Shown here: in pieces, positions 48,601 through 57,070 of the stretch | How positions within the stretch are numbered: position 1 is the first letter of the stretch | Layout: every line of letters begins with the position of its first letter | NCBI GenBank assembly: GCA_039105265.1 | Contig: JAPFFF010000006.1 | Coordinates: 6,530,768 to 6,594,767, forward strand | Direction of reading: 5' to 3' | Source of the DNA: Tritrichomonas musculus | Lineage: Eukaryota; Parabasalia; Tritrichomonadida; Tritrichomonadidae | Length of the DNA stretch: 64,000 nt | Translations under genes and position numbers: made by a program | The notes under the pieces: model-generated | Seen by the model: only the letters and a program-made list of their open reading frames with translations | Databases searched by the model: none | What the model was told of the DNA's origin: nothing

Positions 48601-49396
48601 TCGGTTTGATTGGACTTGAACTCACTGAAAATACATTTTGATTGCTTAATGTTGAATTGTTTGTTTCAGCATTGATCGGTTTGATTGGACTTGAACTCAC
48701 TGAAAATACATTTTGATTGCTTAATGTTGAATTGTTTGTTTCAGCATTGATCGGTTTGATTGGACTTGAACTCACTGAAAATACATTTTGATTGCTTAAT
48801 GTTGAATTGTTTATTTCAGCATTGATCGGTTTGATTGGACTTGAACTCACTGAAAATACATTTTGATTGCTTAATGTTGAATTGTTTATTTCAGCATTGA
48901 TCGGTTTGATTGGACTTGAACTCACTGAAAATACATTTTGATTGCTTAATGTTGAATTGTTTATTTCAGCATTGATCGGTTTGATTGGACTTGAACTCAC
49001 TGAAAATACATTTTGATTGCTTAATGTTGAATTGTTTATTTCAGCATTGTTTTTTGATTGATCAGCATTTTTAGAAAAATATATTTTTTTATGATTATTA
49101 AACCAAATGATTATTTTCTTATAATCCCAATTATGTGATACTGCTGAAAGAGATTGAAAAGTCTGATGTACAATAATAGTTCTTTCTTTGGAAAGATAAG
49201 ATTCAGAATAATACCGATTCAATCCATGTAATAAAATTGTTTCTTCCAAATCTGAAATGTATTGGCGTTGTTGTATGGCATCTGAACATATATTGTAATT
49301 TCTTTGGAACTTTGGCTTAAGGTTATCTTTGGCAGTATTCGCCTTTTTCTCTTTTTTTGCTTTGGCCATATTATAATTCATAACGATTTGAGCCAT
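42689..49396 (-). CDS. P-element/THAP9-like transposase fused to LRR_5 and a 25-residue repeat array
   Basis: The protein has 2235 residues from the ATG at 49396. The frame is open to an ATG at 49510, but those 38 extra codons are AT-rich noise and about half of them fall in a duplicated flank, so the later ATG was chosen. Order: Lys-rich start; homeodomain-like helices (about 45-105, ending KKIIIWFNNHKK); 42 copies of a 25-residue repeat (118-1167); BspA-type LRR_5 (about 1180-1400, for example KVIIPSFIKQIASHAFEYSK); a helical linker with a His/Asp/Asn-rich patch; then a P-element-like core. The core has KYFPLPHETLIRK, Asp1727 in AIDAAS, Asp1813 in TDGDRQYD and Glu2019 in THPLENYFGSLR, with spacing (86 and 206) close to P-element transposases. 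It is uninterrupted, so possibly active or domesticated. Confidence 0.75.
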   Translation of the reverse strand: MAQIVMNYNMAKAKKEKKANTAKDNLKPKFQRNYNICSDAIQQRQYISDLEETILLHGLNRYYSESYLSKERTIIVHQTFQSLSAVSHNWDYKKIIIWFNNHKKIYFSKNADQSKNNAEINNSTLSNQNVFSVSSSPIKPINAEINNSTLSNQNVFSVSSSPIKPINAEINNSTLSNQNVFSVSSSPIKPINAEINNSTLSNQNVFSVSSSPIKPINAETNNSTLSNQNVFSVSSSPIKPINAETNNSTLSNQNVFSVSSSPIKPINAEINNSTLSNQNVFSVSSSPIKPINAETNNSTLSNQNVFSVSSSPIKPINAEINNSTLSNQNVFSVSSSPIKPINAEINNSTLSNQNVFSVSSSPIKPINAEINNSTLSNQNVFSVSSSPIKPINAETNNSTLSNQNVFSVSSSPIKPINAEINNSTLSNQNVFSVSSSPIKPINAEINNSTLSNQNVFSVSSSPIKPINAEINNSTLSNQNVFSVSSSPIKPINAEINNSTLSNQNVFSVSSSPIKPINAETNNSTLSNQNVFSVSSSPIKPINAETNNSTLSNQNVFSVSSSPIKPINAEINNSTLSNQNVFSVSSSPIKPINAEINNSTLSNQNVFSVSSSPIKPINAETNNSTLSNQNVFSVSSSPIKPINAETNNSTLSNQNVFSVSSSPIKPINAEINNSTLSNQNVFSVSSSPIKPINAEINNSTLSNQNVFSVSSSPIKPINAETNNSTLSNQNVFSVSSSPIKPINAEINNSTLSNQNVFSVSSSPIKPINAEINNSTLSNQNVFSVSSSPIKPINAEINNSTLSNQNVFSVSSSPIKPINAETNNSTLSNQNVFSVSSSPIKPINAEINNSTLSNQNVFSVSSSPIKPINAEINNSTLSNQNVFSVSSSPIKPINAETNNSTLSNQNVFSVSSSPIKPINAETNNSTLSNQNVFSVSSSPIKPINAEINNSTLSNQNVFSVSSSPIKPINAEINNSTLSNQNVFSVSSSPIKPINAEINNSTLSNQNVFSVSSSPIKPINAETNNSTLSNQNVFSVSSSPIKPINAETNNSTLSNQNVFSVSSSPIKPINAEINNSTLSNQNVFSVSSSPIKPINAEINNSTLSNQNVFSVSSSPIKPINAETNNSTLSNQNVFSVSSSPIKPINAEINNSTLSNQNVFSVSSSPIKPINAETNNSYLKITQNKLIYILNRKTKEADIIGNENAYGDLFIPRCIEYEFEAYVVKNILQGSFTNSKLIRSIILPVDSEIKTINKNVISKSSIEKLIISPRVSKLSNGWCSNTPNLTSIMVFPSNKHFMYLDSKIVLGKSDSNQSEYDILLFVNRDLKKVIIPSFIKQIASHAFEYSKIESIIIPCNVNRICESAFNHCYKLKNVKFEKGSKLQIIENDAFPHHLINNIIFPLGYKKEFNSEELDSLNSEELATLIRTGGHSESRVNINETSGIEIIDTKELTFVIDKVKKKIMDLRNTEIKSIYRYCDKYLGYKIPLLIYTIIKCVNANVLLMFRSINILRFIQRNHLLEFKSSFCLAIQQCRIEENHINNNILLIIQNCFCTYILSKNETNEILLHYLNDNELFLIPFIMSERYVIPDKESSLKYKKENHILNEKLKNLENFINEHSHDNNDDHHSNENEEHSFFDEAIKLNQKNKYVRKYSDLYIAISSIAYIFGSKSYAFIRKYFPLPHETLIRKNISPVVSSNVKKLINIDQCSSIIDDFIQQNSDNKDIHVTLAIDAASFKETRGSTIRQKFFDLDYISPDKIYSNIFVFFIQPININMKPFPLYITLKENGNASKETLLCIKKVIQILKEKNIKVDFIATDGDRQYDSLHENFFDIIFNLHKANMTFTQIVDEIANSKMLEIPISDFLHLIKILRSNLVKYGLVLDYKNSVALRKEELNEYKMGKALEDMSSHGKMKDSYPFEIFSSTYILKAIDKKQWSFIFYSIPFNLIINSIRNPHLSHDLRQFNLETGYYFILHYFYQYNKSLAPPISRIGLIRIINTIIGLSVALKKYEFVQMGHIGTHPLENYFGSLRIACHYDHSYFNIFSAIGKSVLIKKLLEELQQTENIRTRLGYGGTHATVENTGGNIPDISPFDLFKSIWSRMKNENADTTYFESWYPFFKTTYWDERISSPSYLSGTSIISRYLNLSDAKKPSDKNSINMKCRKKDLIKKIKEMHTVSGMTTDEVDSLAIEDAFMFFISNYFPIDSHFQKENLDDMDLDDYFKRHYKTGIQNIKDWPLLH
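45896..49045 (-). repeat. 42-copy tandem array of a 75-bp coding repeat
   Basis: The array spans 3150 bp, exactly 42 units of 75 bp, in frame with the transposase ORF. Each unit encodes 25 residues of the type NNSTLSNQNVFSVSSSPIKP plus flanking residues. Reading by eye, the units differ only at one base that switches Ile and Thr in AE(I/T)NNS; a partial 43rd unit follows at the C-terminal side. Such uniformity means very recent expansion or strong homogenisation. Confidence 0.95.
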
Positions 49397-49439
49397 TTTT
49401 GCTATAAAATGATATACAAAATTTTCGAAAATATCTGAC

Positions 49440-50547
49440 CAAATATAAAATTTATATAAATATCTTGAAAACAAATAGGTTAAAGTCTTTATAAATTTTG
49501 ACATCGGCATTATATTTCCTATATATTAATATATACCATTAGTAAAACAAACTATAGGGCCATTTTTTCTAGGAGCTTTCAGAAAATTAAATTGATTTTT
49601 TTTTATCAAATTCTGGACAATATCTGAATTTTTGGAATAAAATAAAATTATCTAAAGGTATTATTGAATATACTACATCAGGGACAAATTTTACTCATAC
49701 CATCTCAAGATATCTTGATTTTAAATTTTAGACTAAGTTGCTGAAAACAAGTCATTAATCATATTTTTATAATTACCACTATATATATAATATCTCATAT
49801 ATTTTTCATTAAATTTTTTTAACTTTGAACCACTTTTTTTTATATTTTTTGTTCAAAATTATAAATTGAGGGGAGATAATTACAACGTGTTTTTTTTCTT
49901 CAGAATTTTTTTCCAATAAAAAAAAAGCTATTTTTTTAACTTATTTATATGTAAATCGCTTAAAAATATTTTTTCAAGCTTAAAAATATATAAAAAATGA
50001 TTTTTTGCATAAAAAACTAATTTGTGAGAACAGAATGAAAAATTTGATTATTCATTTAAAATTTAAATTTATAATTGTCTTTATATTTTTTATAAATATC
50101 TTAAAAGTAAATAGGTTAAATTTAAAATAAAAAACCTATATAAGAATTATTTCTTTACATTAAAATTATGATATTGATTTTAATTAAATTTATAGGGCCA
50201 ATTTTTCTAGGAATGCTTAGATTTTTAAATTTCATTTTTTTTGTTTAATCTCAAACAAAACAAAAGACATATAGAGGAATTAAAATCTGTTATCAAATGC
50301 GAATAATAAGAGTTGGATATTCATACATTTTAATAAAAGATGGTTGAAATATCTTGATTTTAATAATTTGGCAAAGTTGCATAAAATCGGGAAATAATAG
50401 TTTTTTTATAATTATCATAGCATATTTTTTAATTCACGTTATTTTCATTACGATTTAACAATAAGAAACCATATTTTTTTGCATTTTTTTATGAAAATTT
50501 GAAATTGAGGGGTATTAATTATAACGTATTTTTTCTTCAGAATTTTA
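49440..50547. repeat. Two diverged direct copies of the transposase upstream region
   Basis: Copy 1 (about 49440-49912) and copy 2 (about 50080-50547) are similar over about 470 bp. Shared landmarks in the same order are ATAAATATCTT, AATAGGTTAAA, TATAGGGCCA then TTTTTCTAGGA, AAATATCTTGATTTTAA-type words, AATTGAGGGG, TAATTA(C/T)AACGT and CTTCAGAATTTT. The offset is about 636 bp. Copy 1 begins in the AT-rich DNA just before the chosen ATG, which supports reading that DNA as non-coding leader. The repeats may be the transposon's terminal region duplicated, or a remnant of a second copy. Confidence 0.65.
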
Positions 50548-51914
50548 TAAAATAAAAATAAAATTACCCCCGGCGAGCGATTCAGAATAATAAGAAAATA
50601 TGTATTTATACATGCTGATTATAATAAAAATATTAAATAGTTATCCCTATGAAATTCACCAGAGCTCCGTATATTTTTATATTATTTTTATTATTTTTTT
50701 AAATACTAATATCTCTATAAATTAAAAAATTATTTTATATATTATATTAAAACTATATATATAATTTAATTTATATATAAATAAATAATATTAAAATGAA
50801 TAATATTTCAGAACTAATTAGAAATTTCCAAAATACCATTTTTTCCCACTTACTTCTGCAAACATTAAAACGACCTAAAAATTATATATAATGTATAGCA
50901 TTAGGTATACATTATATTATATTAAAAATAGCATTGATTTGATTAACAATTTAGTGAAAAAATTCACTTTTTTAAATAAAAAAAATACGTTATTTTTAGT
51001 TCTCGCACTTCTTATTTTTTATAAATATTTTTTTCAAATCTAAAAAAAAATTAAAAGAGCTTACCCAGCCTGTTAAATTGATTAAATATTGGATTTTTAT
51101 ATGATATATTTCAAATTTGAAGCCAAAATATAAGATATATTAGATTGAGGAAAAAGGCTAAAATAGCAAAGTAAAGGTGTGAAATATTACTTATTACTTA
51201 TGTAATAATTAATAAAACTTGCTTATTTTAATAAATATTAAAATTATAATAAAATTATTTATTAATAGGCTTCATTTTGATAAATTAATATAAATACAGA
51301 TTTAATGGTAAAGAAATACAAATGTTTTATAAGAAAAATCCTACTTTAATACATTGTTTGATGGAATTTCATGAAAATTAATAATTGAATATGAAAGATT
51401 TATTTTATATGAAATTGTTCTCAAAATTGACTCTTGGACGATGATATTTAATTTAAAATTTCTTATTGATGATTGAGAATGTAAAATTGAACTATTTTTA
51501 TCTTTATATAAATAAAATATTTATATTTTATATTTTATATATAAACATATATAAATATAATAATAATATAATTGCCATTGTAATAAGTTTATATTGGATA
51601 AATTATCCATAAATAAAATAAATAAAATTCTTAAAAAAAAAAAGAAATTATCTCAAATAAATATTTTAATTGAGAGTAATTGAATAGAAATAAATAATTT
51701 ATTCAAAATCTTTCAAAAAACATTTAATGATTATTTTTTCTTTCTTATAAAAAGGACTAGGCTTTCTCTCAATCTATAACGTAAACAATCATTTCATCTA
51801 AATTAATCATAAAAAACGTTTTTTCGATATAAATTCAATTTTGATTGAATTTAACTTTTTCAATGAGGTTCCCAAACATCGTTAGTTTTATATTGAAAAA
51901 ATTTAAAAAATCGT
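50548..51914. other. AT-rich intergenic DNA, no gene seen
   Basis: This is about 1.4 kb of low-complexity AT-rich DNA. The only GC-rich spot is CCCCCGGCGAGCG near 50567. TTTAACTTTTTCAATGAGG lies about 60 bp before the next gene's ATG and contains a TCA initiator-like word. Confidence 0.5.
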
Positions 51915-53414
51915 ATGACTCAAACTAGACCTTCACAAGAAGATATGCCATCAAAAGACATTAATCCTGGTAATGCCATACAACGTATTGAAGAATGTAA
52001 GAAGTATATGTCACTTCAGCAATGGTCAAAATTCTTTTTTCTTTATCCTCTATTAATGAAATTTCAAGACATTCGTATTAAAGGTGCTGGAAAAATACTT
52101 AGTGATGATGATAAATTTACTTGTGCTTTTAACAAGTTACGTGCAATTACGGTAAATTCTCTATTAAAGAATTTGGATAGTGCTCAAAGTTTTGATGAAT
52201 TTTTGAATTGGATAGATAGATTATCTGAAATTGTTACAGATCAACGATGTTTATGGAATATTTTGCATACTGAAGTTCAACCTTCTTTAAAAGTCACACT
52301 TGAACAATCCAGACAAATAGCCTCAAAATTTTTCTCACCGGATATTCTTTTTAGCTTTGGTTTCGATTCTTTTCTTCAATCAGGATTAACAGATTTTTCC
52401 ATTGTTAAAAATGAAAGTGATTTAATTGATATTTTTTATGCAACCGCTGGCTTTATGAGGGCATGTAACCTTGATCCAAAATACATTTTAGAAGGTGAAA
52501 TAGCAGATAAATTAAAAAAAATTGTTCAAAAAATTTTATCACTTTTTATATCGTTTCCCGAATTTGATGCCCACCGTTTTGTTTGGTTGGTTGAAGCTAT
52601 TAATGATAATTTGCATATGAAAGAAAAAGACTTGAGATCTATTTGCGAAAATGTGTTAAATGATTTTTCAAAGCAAATGGATTCAGATGAAAGTTCTCTA
52701 ACCAAATTGCAAAAAATGTGTGTATTGTCAACTTCTCCTTTTCTACAAACTATGCCTGCAATGAATGATCTTGTAACTAAAACGTTTCAAAATACTGCTC
52801 TATCTAAACGAAAATTTGTCCATCGTTATATATTTGGTTCTTATGTACACTTTGTGTGGCTTGGTGAAGCTCTTCCAAGGGTAAGCGATCCTCTTGTTGA
52901 ATGGCGATTGTATATAAGCAACCTTGCTGGGCGTATCAATGAAAGTCATGAATTGCCAGCTCTTCTTCTTGCAGATGTTATTAATGATTCTTTATCTTAT
53001 TTTATAGGTTACTATGGAGAAGTTCAGCCATCAAAAGAAAGATCAGTTAATCTTAGAATGGATATATTTACTATCGTAGATACTTGTGCACAATATTATC
53101 CCAATGATGGTTCAAAAGCAAGTTTCACGCAAGAAACTTTGAAACAAATATGGTATCTTTTATATATTGTTGCGTTCAGTGGTGCTAAAGATGAAGAGCT
53201 TGAAAATGTAAAATATGATAAACCATCTGAAGATAATACACCATATCTTGGTCTCAAACATAATAATACTGATTTCGAAAATTACAGAGAAGCGATAGGT
53301 ATACTTGGAAAGAAATTCGAATCTGAAAATGAAATTTTCCCTCAGATGATTGAATTTATTAGACAAAATTATAATAATAATAATAATAATAATCCGTCAG
53401 ACCAAAAAAAATGA
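51915..53414 (+). CDS. All-helical host protein of unknown function
   Basis: The protein has 499 residues, predicted almost entirely alpha-helical, with no signal peptide, membrane segment or catalytic motif. Its helix-turn-helix pairs (for example FTCAFNKLRAITVNSLLKNL and AGFMRACNLDPKYILEGEI) look like a helical-repeat scaffold such as those in vesicle-tethering or regulatory complexes, but I do not recognise the family. The C-terminal 15 residues contain a run of about eight Asn encoded by AAT repeats, a common slippage feature in AT-rich protists. The next gene follows on the same strand after 191 bp. Confidence 0.75.
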   Translation: MTQTRPSQEDMPSKDINPGNAIQRIEECKKYMSLQQWSKFFFLYPLLMKFQDIRIKGAGKILSDDDKFTCAFNKLRAITVNSLLKNLDSAQSFDEFLNWIDRLSEIVTDQRCLWNILHTEVQPSLKVTLEQSRQIASKFFSPDILFSFGFDSFLQSGLTDFSIVKNESDLIDIFYATAGFMRACNLDPKYILEGEIADKLKKIVQKILSLFISFPEFDAHRFVWLVEAINDNLHMKEKDLRSICENVLNDFSKQMDSDESSLTKLQKMCVLSTSPFLQTMPAMNDLVTKTFQNTALSKRKFVHRYIFGSYVHFVWLGEALPRVSDPLVEWRLYISNLAGRINESHELPALLLADVINDSLSYFIGYYGEVQPSKERSVNLRMDIFTIVDTCAQYYPNDGSKASFTQETLKQIWYLLYIVAFSGAKDEELENVKYDKPSEDNTPYLGLKHNNTDFENYREAIGILGKKFESENEIFPQMIEFIRQNYNNNNNNNPSDQKK

Positions 53415-53605
53415 TTTTCTTATTCTCTTTTATGTTTAAATATGTTTTGTTTTTGTTTTGTTATATTTGATTATATTAAGCGCATATTAAAGGAAAAAAA
53501 TAGTCTTCTTCTCTAATCTTAATTTTTATTTTTCTTTTTTATGAAGTCAAAAAAGGTGAATGCATTCACCTTATCATCAAAAAATATTTTTAAACGAATG
53601 TTAGC

Positions 53606-55075
53606 ATGGAAAAAAGATCAATTGATAATTGGCTCCCATCAATTGATTCATTAACTCAAGCTATTGAAAAAGTTATTTTGTTTGTGCAAGGATCTTATGT
53701 TTCACTTCAAAGGCACCTAGATCAGGTTCAAAATTCAAAACCTAATTTAATGACTTTAGATGATGCCATCAAAAAGCGCAAAGAAGATTTAAAATATTAC
53801 ACTCGATTACTATCAAGCTGTCAGAATTCAATGAAAACAAAATTGCAAATATCGCAATCAGAAATCTTTACTAAAATGGATGATATAGATATGCAAATTA
53901 TGAATATGGATCGAATTTTTCACTCTCTTACCGAACAAACAGCATTAAATGAATGCATTCATAAACTTTCCCACAAAATTGAAAAATATAATCAAAATCT
54001 TCCACTGCTTAAGGAAGAAATTCATAAAGCTAAAAATCAATTAAAGAGCCAAATGCAAATTGATTCTGAATATAAATCATATATATCCGCAATTCAGCAA
54101 ATAAAGCAAGAGAAGAAGAAAATTTCAAAGGAAAGAAGCCAAATAGCTTCTCAAAAAATGGAATTCAATCAAATGCCCGAAATCAAAATTCCATCAAATA
54201 AACCAAATTTGAAAATGAAAAAAGCATTAAACAGTTCCATTTCCAAATTAAGAATATTGATTACCAATATAGATCGTGAAATTACAGATACAGAAAAACA
54301 AAAAAGTGAAATGCGATTATTAATCAAAGAGAGCCAAAACCAATACATAGAATTAAAAAAATGCATAAACGAAACTGTTTCTAAAACAACCAAAAAAACA
54401 ATGTTTATAACAAATGTTGTCGATGAAATGAAAAATCTAATTCAAATCCGAAGAGATAGATCAGCTTTAAAAAAAGAAATGATTCAAGAGAGACAGCATT
54501 TTTATGACTTTCAAAATGAAATTAAACGTATTAATTCAAAAATCGAATCTTTAAAAGCAAAAAAACAGAAATTAATTAATGATGAATGTGAAATGGAAGA
54601 AAAATTTTTGAAAAAGGCAATGCCAAAGAAAAGAACGAAGAAGAAGGGAAAGAATGATATAAATAAAGTGTTGACCACTAATAATGATGATGAAAATGAG
54701 TATTCAAATGATGAAAATAAAATTGACCATGAATTGATCATTGACCGTCATAAAGATATAAAAGAAAAGCAAAAAAATAACTTGAAGCTTTTAAAAAAAG
54801 TTGAATCTGAAAATGCTGACATTATTTCTCTTAGACAAAAGATCAGAGAAGCTCAAGAAAATATTGTTTTTCAAACGAAACTTAAAAAAGAAACAGAAAG
54901 TTTAAGAAAAGAAAGAGAAAATCATTCGATTTTTTTCTCATTCGAAAAAATTCAAAATCAAATTGAAGAAAAGAAAGCTAATATTGAAAAACTTAAAAGA
55001 AAAATTAAAGAAGAAAAAGAGTTTCTTAGCTTGTATTCTCAATTAGAAAGTATTCAAATTGATTCTGATGATTAA
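53606..55075 (+). CDS. Long coiled-coil host protein
   Basis: The protein has 489 residues. After a short N-terminal globular segment (about 1-45, IDNWLPSIDSLTQAIEKVIL) almost the whole length is coiled coil. It is broken by a basic patch (KKAMPKKRTKKKGKND, near 340-355) and an acidic Asn/Asp-rich linker (about 357-375). It resembles cytoskeletal or centrosomal rod proteins in general character only; no specific family is recognised. It lies on the same strand as the helical protein upstream. Its 3' side faces the convergent lysine-rich gene at 240 bp. Confidence 0.75.
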   Translation: MEKRSIDNWLPSIDSLTQAIEKVILFVQGSYVSLQRHLDQVQNSKPNLMTLDDAIKKRKEDLKYYTRLLSSCQNSMKTKLQISQSEIFTKMDDIDMQIMNMDRIFHSLTEQTALNECIHKLSHKIEKYNQNLPLLKEEIHKAKNQLKSQMQIDSEYKSYISAIQQIKQEKKKISKERSQIASQKMEFNQMPEIKIPSNKPNLKMKKALNSSISKLRILITNIDREITDTEKQKSEMRLLIKESQNQYIELKKCINETVSKTTKKTMFITNVVDEMKNLIQIRRDRSALKKEMIQERQHFYDFQNEIKRINSKIESLKAKKQKLINDECEMEEKFLKKAMPKKRTKKKGKNDINKVLTTNNDDENEYSNDENKIDHELIIDRHKDIKEKQKNNLKLLKKVESENADIISLRQKIREAQENIVFQTKLKKETESLRKERENHSIFFSFEKIQNQIEEKKANIEKLKRKIKEEKEFLSLYSQLESIQIDSDD

Positions 55076-55314
55076 TATAATTTTGAATGGATATTTGGCT
55101 GGTTTACAAATATTGTTGATTGCGGATTATTAAATTAAAAAAGATGATTCATTAAATGATAATATCAATAATTGTAATATTGATGATTTAAGTTGCTTTT
55201 TCATAATGAAATTCATATACCTATTGATATTGTCATCGTCATGTTTATGTAATTAAAATTATATAATTTTTACTAAGATATTGGATTTTGTTTTAAAAAA
55301 CATTTATTTCCTTT

Positions 55315-55926
55315 TTAAAGGCCACTATTTTGTTTTGGTACTGGTTTTTCTTTCTTTTCCTTCTTCTCTTTCTTTGGTTTATCCTTCTTCGATTTATCTT
55401 TCCTTGATTTTTCTTTCTTTTCGTTTCCATCGTCATCATCATCATCATCTGTTTGCTTCGCTTTTTCTTTTTCGGCCACCTCTCTTTCCTTTTCAAGAAT
55501 CTTAATTGGTTTACAAATTTCGTCGCCAAAATCTTCAGAAAAAGGATCATCAGTTGATTCCATTGGATCATCTACCCAAAATGGAAGGCGGCGATTCACA
55601 TCTTCATTACCGTCATCTTTTCTATCGTCTTTCTTTTTGTCGTCTTTCTTTTTATCATCTTTCTTTTTGTCATCTTTCTTTTTATCATCTTTCTTTTTAT
55701 CATCCTTCTTTTTATCATCTTTCTTTTTATCATCTTTCTTTTTATCATCCTTCTTTTTATCATCCTTCTTTTTGTCATCTTTTTTCTTATCATCCTTCTT
55801 TTTATCTTCTTTTTTTTTATCTTCTGCGGGTTTTTCTTCTTTGGTTTTAGTAGTTTTCTTTTTTTCTTCTTTGTTTTTTTCTTCTTTATTGTTTTCGTCC
55901 TTCTTTTTATCTTTTTTCGAGCTCAT
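55315..55926 (-). CDS. Lys/Asp-rich low-complexity protein
   Basis: The protein has 203 residues and extreme charge content. Residues about 36-105 are a degenerate tandem of the five-residue unit DDKKK (about 12 copies), with Lys/Glu-rich sequence before it and a Lys-rich end. Only the central segment (about 110-150, VNRRLPFWVDDPMESTDDPF) has ordinary composition and may be the functional part. Overlapping open frames on the other strand are by-products of the repeat. Nucleolar or chromatin-type charged tails have this look, but no function can be assigned. Confidence 0.65.
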   Translation of the reverse strand: MSSKKDKKKDENNKEEKNKEEKKKTTKTKEEKPAEDKKKEDKKKDDKKKDDKKKDDKKKDDKKKDDKKKDDKKKDDKKKDDKKKDDKKKDDKKKDDKKKDDRKDDGNEDVNRRLPFWVDDPMESTDDPFSEDFGDEICKPIKILEKEREVAEKEKAKQTDDDDDDDGNEKKEKSRKDKSKKDKPKKEKKEKKEKPVPKQNSGL

Positions 55927-55993
55927 CTTTTGGAAAATTTATCTTATTGATTCAAAAATTTGAATAAGCCTTTCAAATTAGAAATAAAAAATT

Positions 55994-56940
55994 AAAGTAT
56001 CTTGAAAAAGTGGGGTTCAATTTGAAATAGTGGGGTTCATATAACTTTTTTCTTTCAATTTTCTCAACTTTTTTGCTCGTTAAATGAAAAATCATTCAAA
56101 AATTTATAGTAGGGTTCAAGATTTTTCTTCAAAAAGTTTAGATTTGATAAAACATATATAATATTTTGAGTATTAATTCAATATTTCTCTCAAATGCAAT
56201 CAACTTTTTCAAACAAATTTTCGATATTTTTGTACCATTTCACGGTTTTTTGTGAGGTTTATTTTCTAAAATTCGATCATTCTCTGAAAATTTTGAATTG
56301 TTTCATATGATATCATTTCTTTTCTTTTGTGATGAAAAAAGACGATTATGGATCAATGATGGCAATTAGCCCTCATCTCAAAGAGGCTAATTATTAATGA
56401 ACGATATGTTACAACTAACAACGACATTTAGAGCAAGAAAATTGGGTACATACTTTTTTACAATTCAAATCAGCTTTTTCGAATGATTTAAGCTTATAAT
56501 CCTCAAGGTGCGCATGGCAATATCGAAATAAGGAATAACAATGCATTTAATGGTTTCTATGATGCTAAGAAATCTAAAATTATTTTTTTTATCTGAATTT
56601 TGATGAAATACTGTTATATTATTATTAAATATTATCTTATTGCTAGTTTTTTACCTGCTTTCTCTTATTTTTCTACTTTTAGTCTATTAATTTATATGTA
56701 GAAATCAGATTTCACATTAATCATTGAATGTATTGAGCATAATATTTGCATATTAAATTATAGTTTTATATTAAATGGGAAAAAATAAACTCAACATGCT
56801 TTTTACCAATTTAAACCAAAATCTATATATATTTTTGAGAGATCATATAGAATTTTTTATTTATTTTGAATGAAAAAAGTTATATGAACCCCACTTATTA
56901 TTTTTGAAACCCACTTTTTCACGGTACTTTTTCATTTCAA
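55994..56940. mobile_element. MITE-like element with about 60-bp terminal inverted repeats
   Basis: The left end and the inverted right end match over about 60 bp: TGAAAAAGTGGG, then a TTCAA-type spacer, then AGTGGGGTTCATATAACTTT followed by TTTC(T/A)TTCAA. The full length is about 947 bp with no coding sequence. An inner hairpin AATTAGCC...GGCTAATT lies near 56375. No clear target duplication was found. It sits between a convergent gene pair: 68 bp upstream of the lysine-rich gene's ATG and 130 bp beyond the RCC1 gene's stop. Confidence 0.7.
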
Positions 56941-57070
56941 ACGTACGATAAATTTTAAAAGTTTGAAGACTTTCAATAAAAATTCTAAATATTTGAAAAT
57001 AATGAATTCATATGCATATATACAAGCATTAATCATTTATACGCATACATAAAAAAAAAAAAAAACATAT

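Noticed and set aside
45896-49045. CRISPR-like array
   Set aside because: Units are contiguous 75-bp coding repeats with no spacers, in frame within a large ORF.
55506-55963. Plus-strand open frames rich in Phe/Leu/Ser repeats opposite the lysine-rich gene
   Set aside because: They mirror the Lys/Asp repeat on the other strand; their repetitive FFLSS translation is a by-product.
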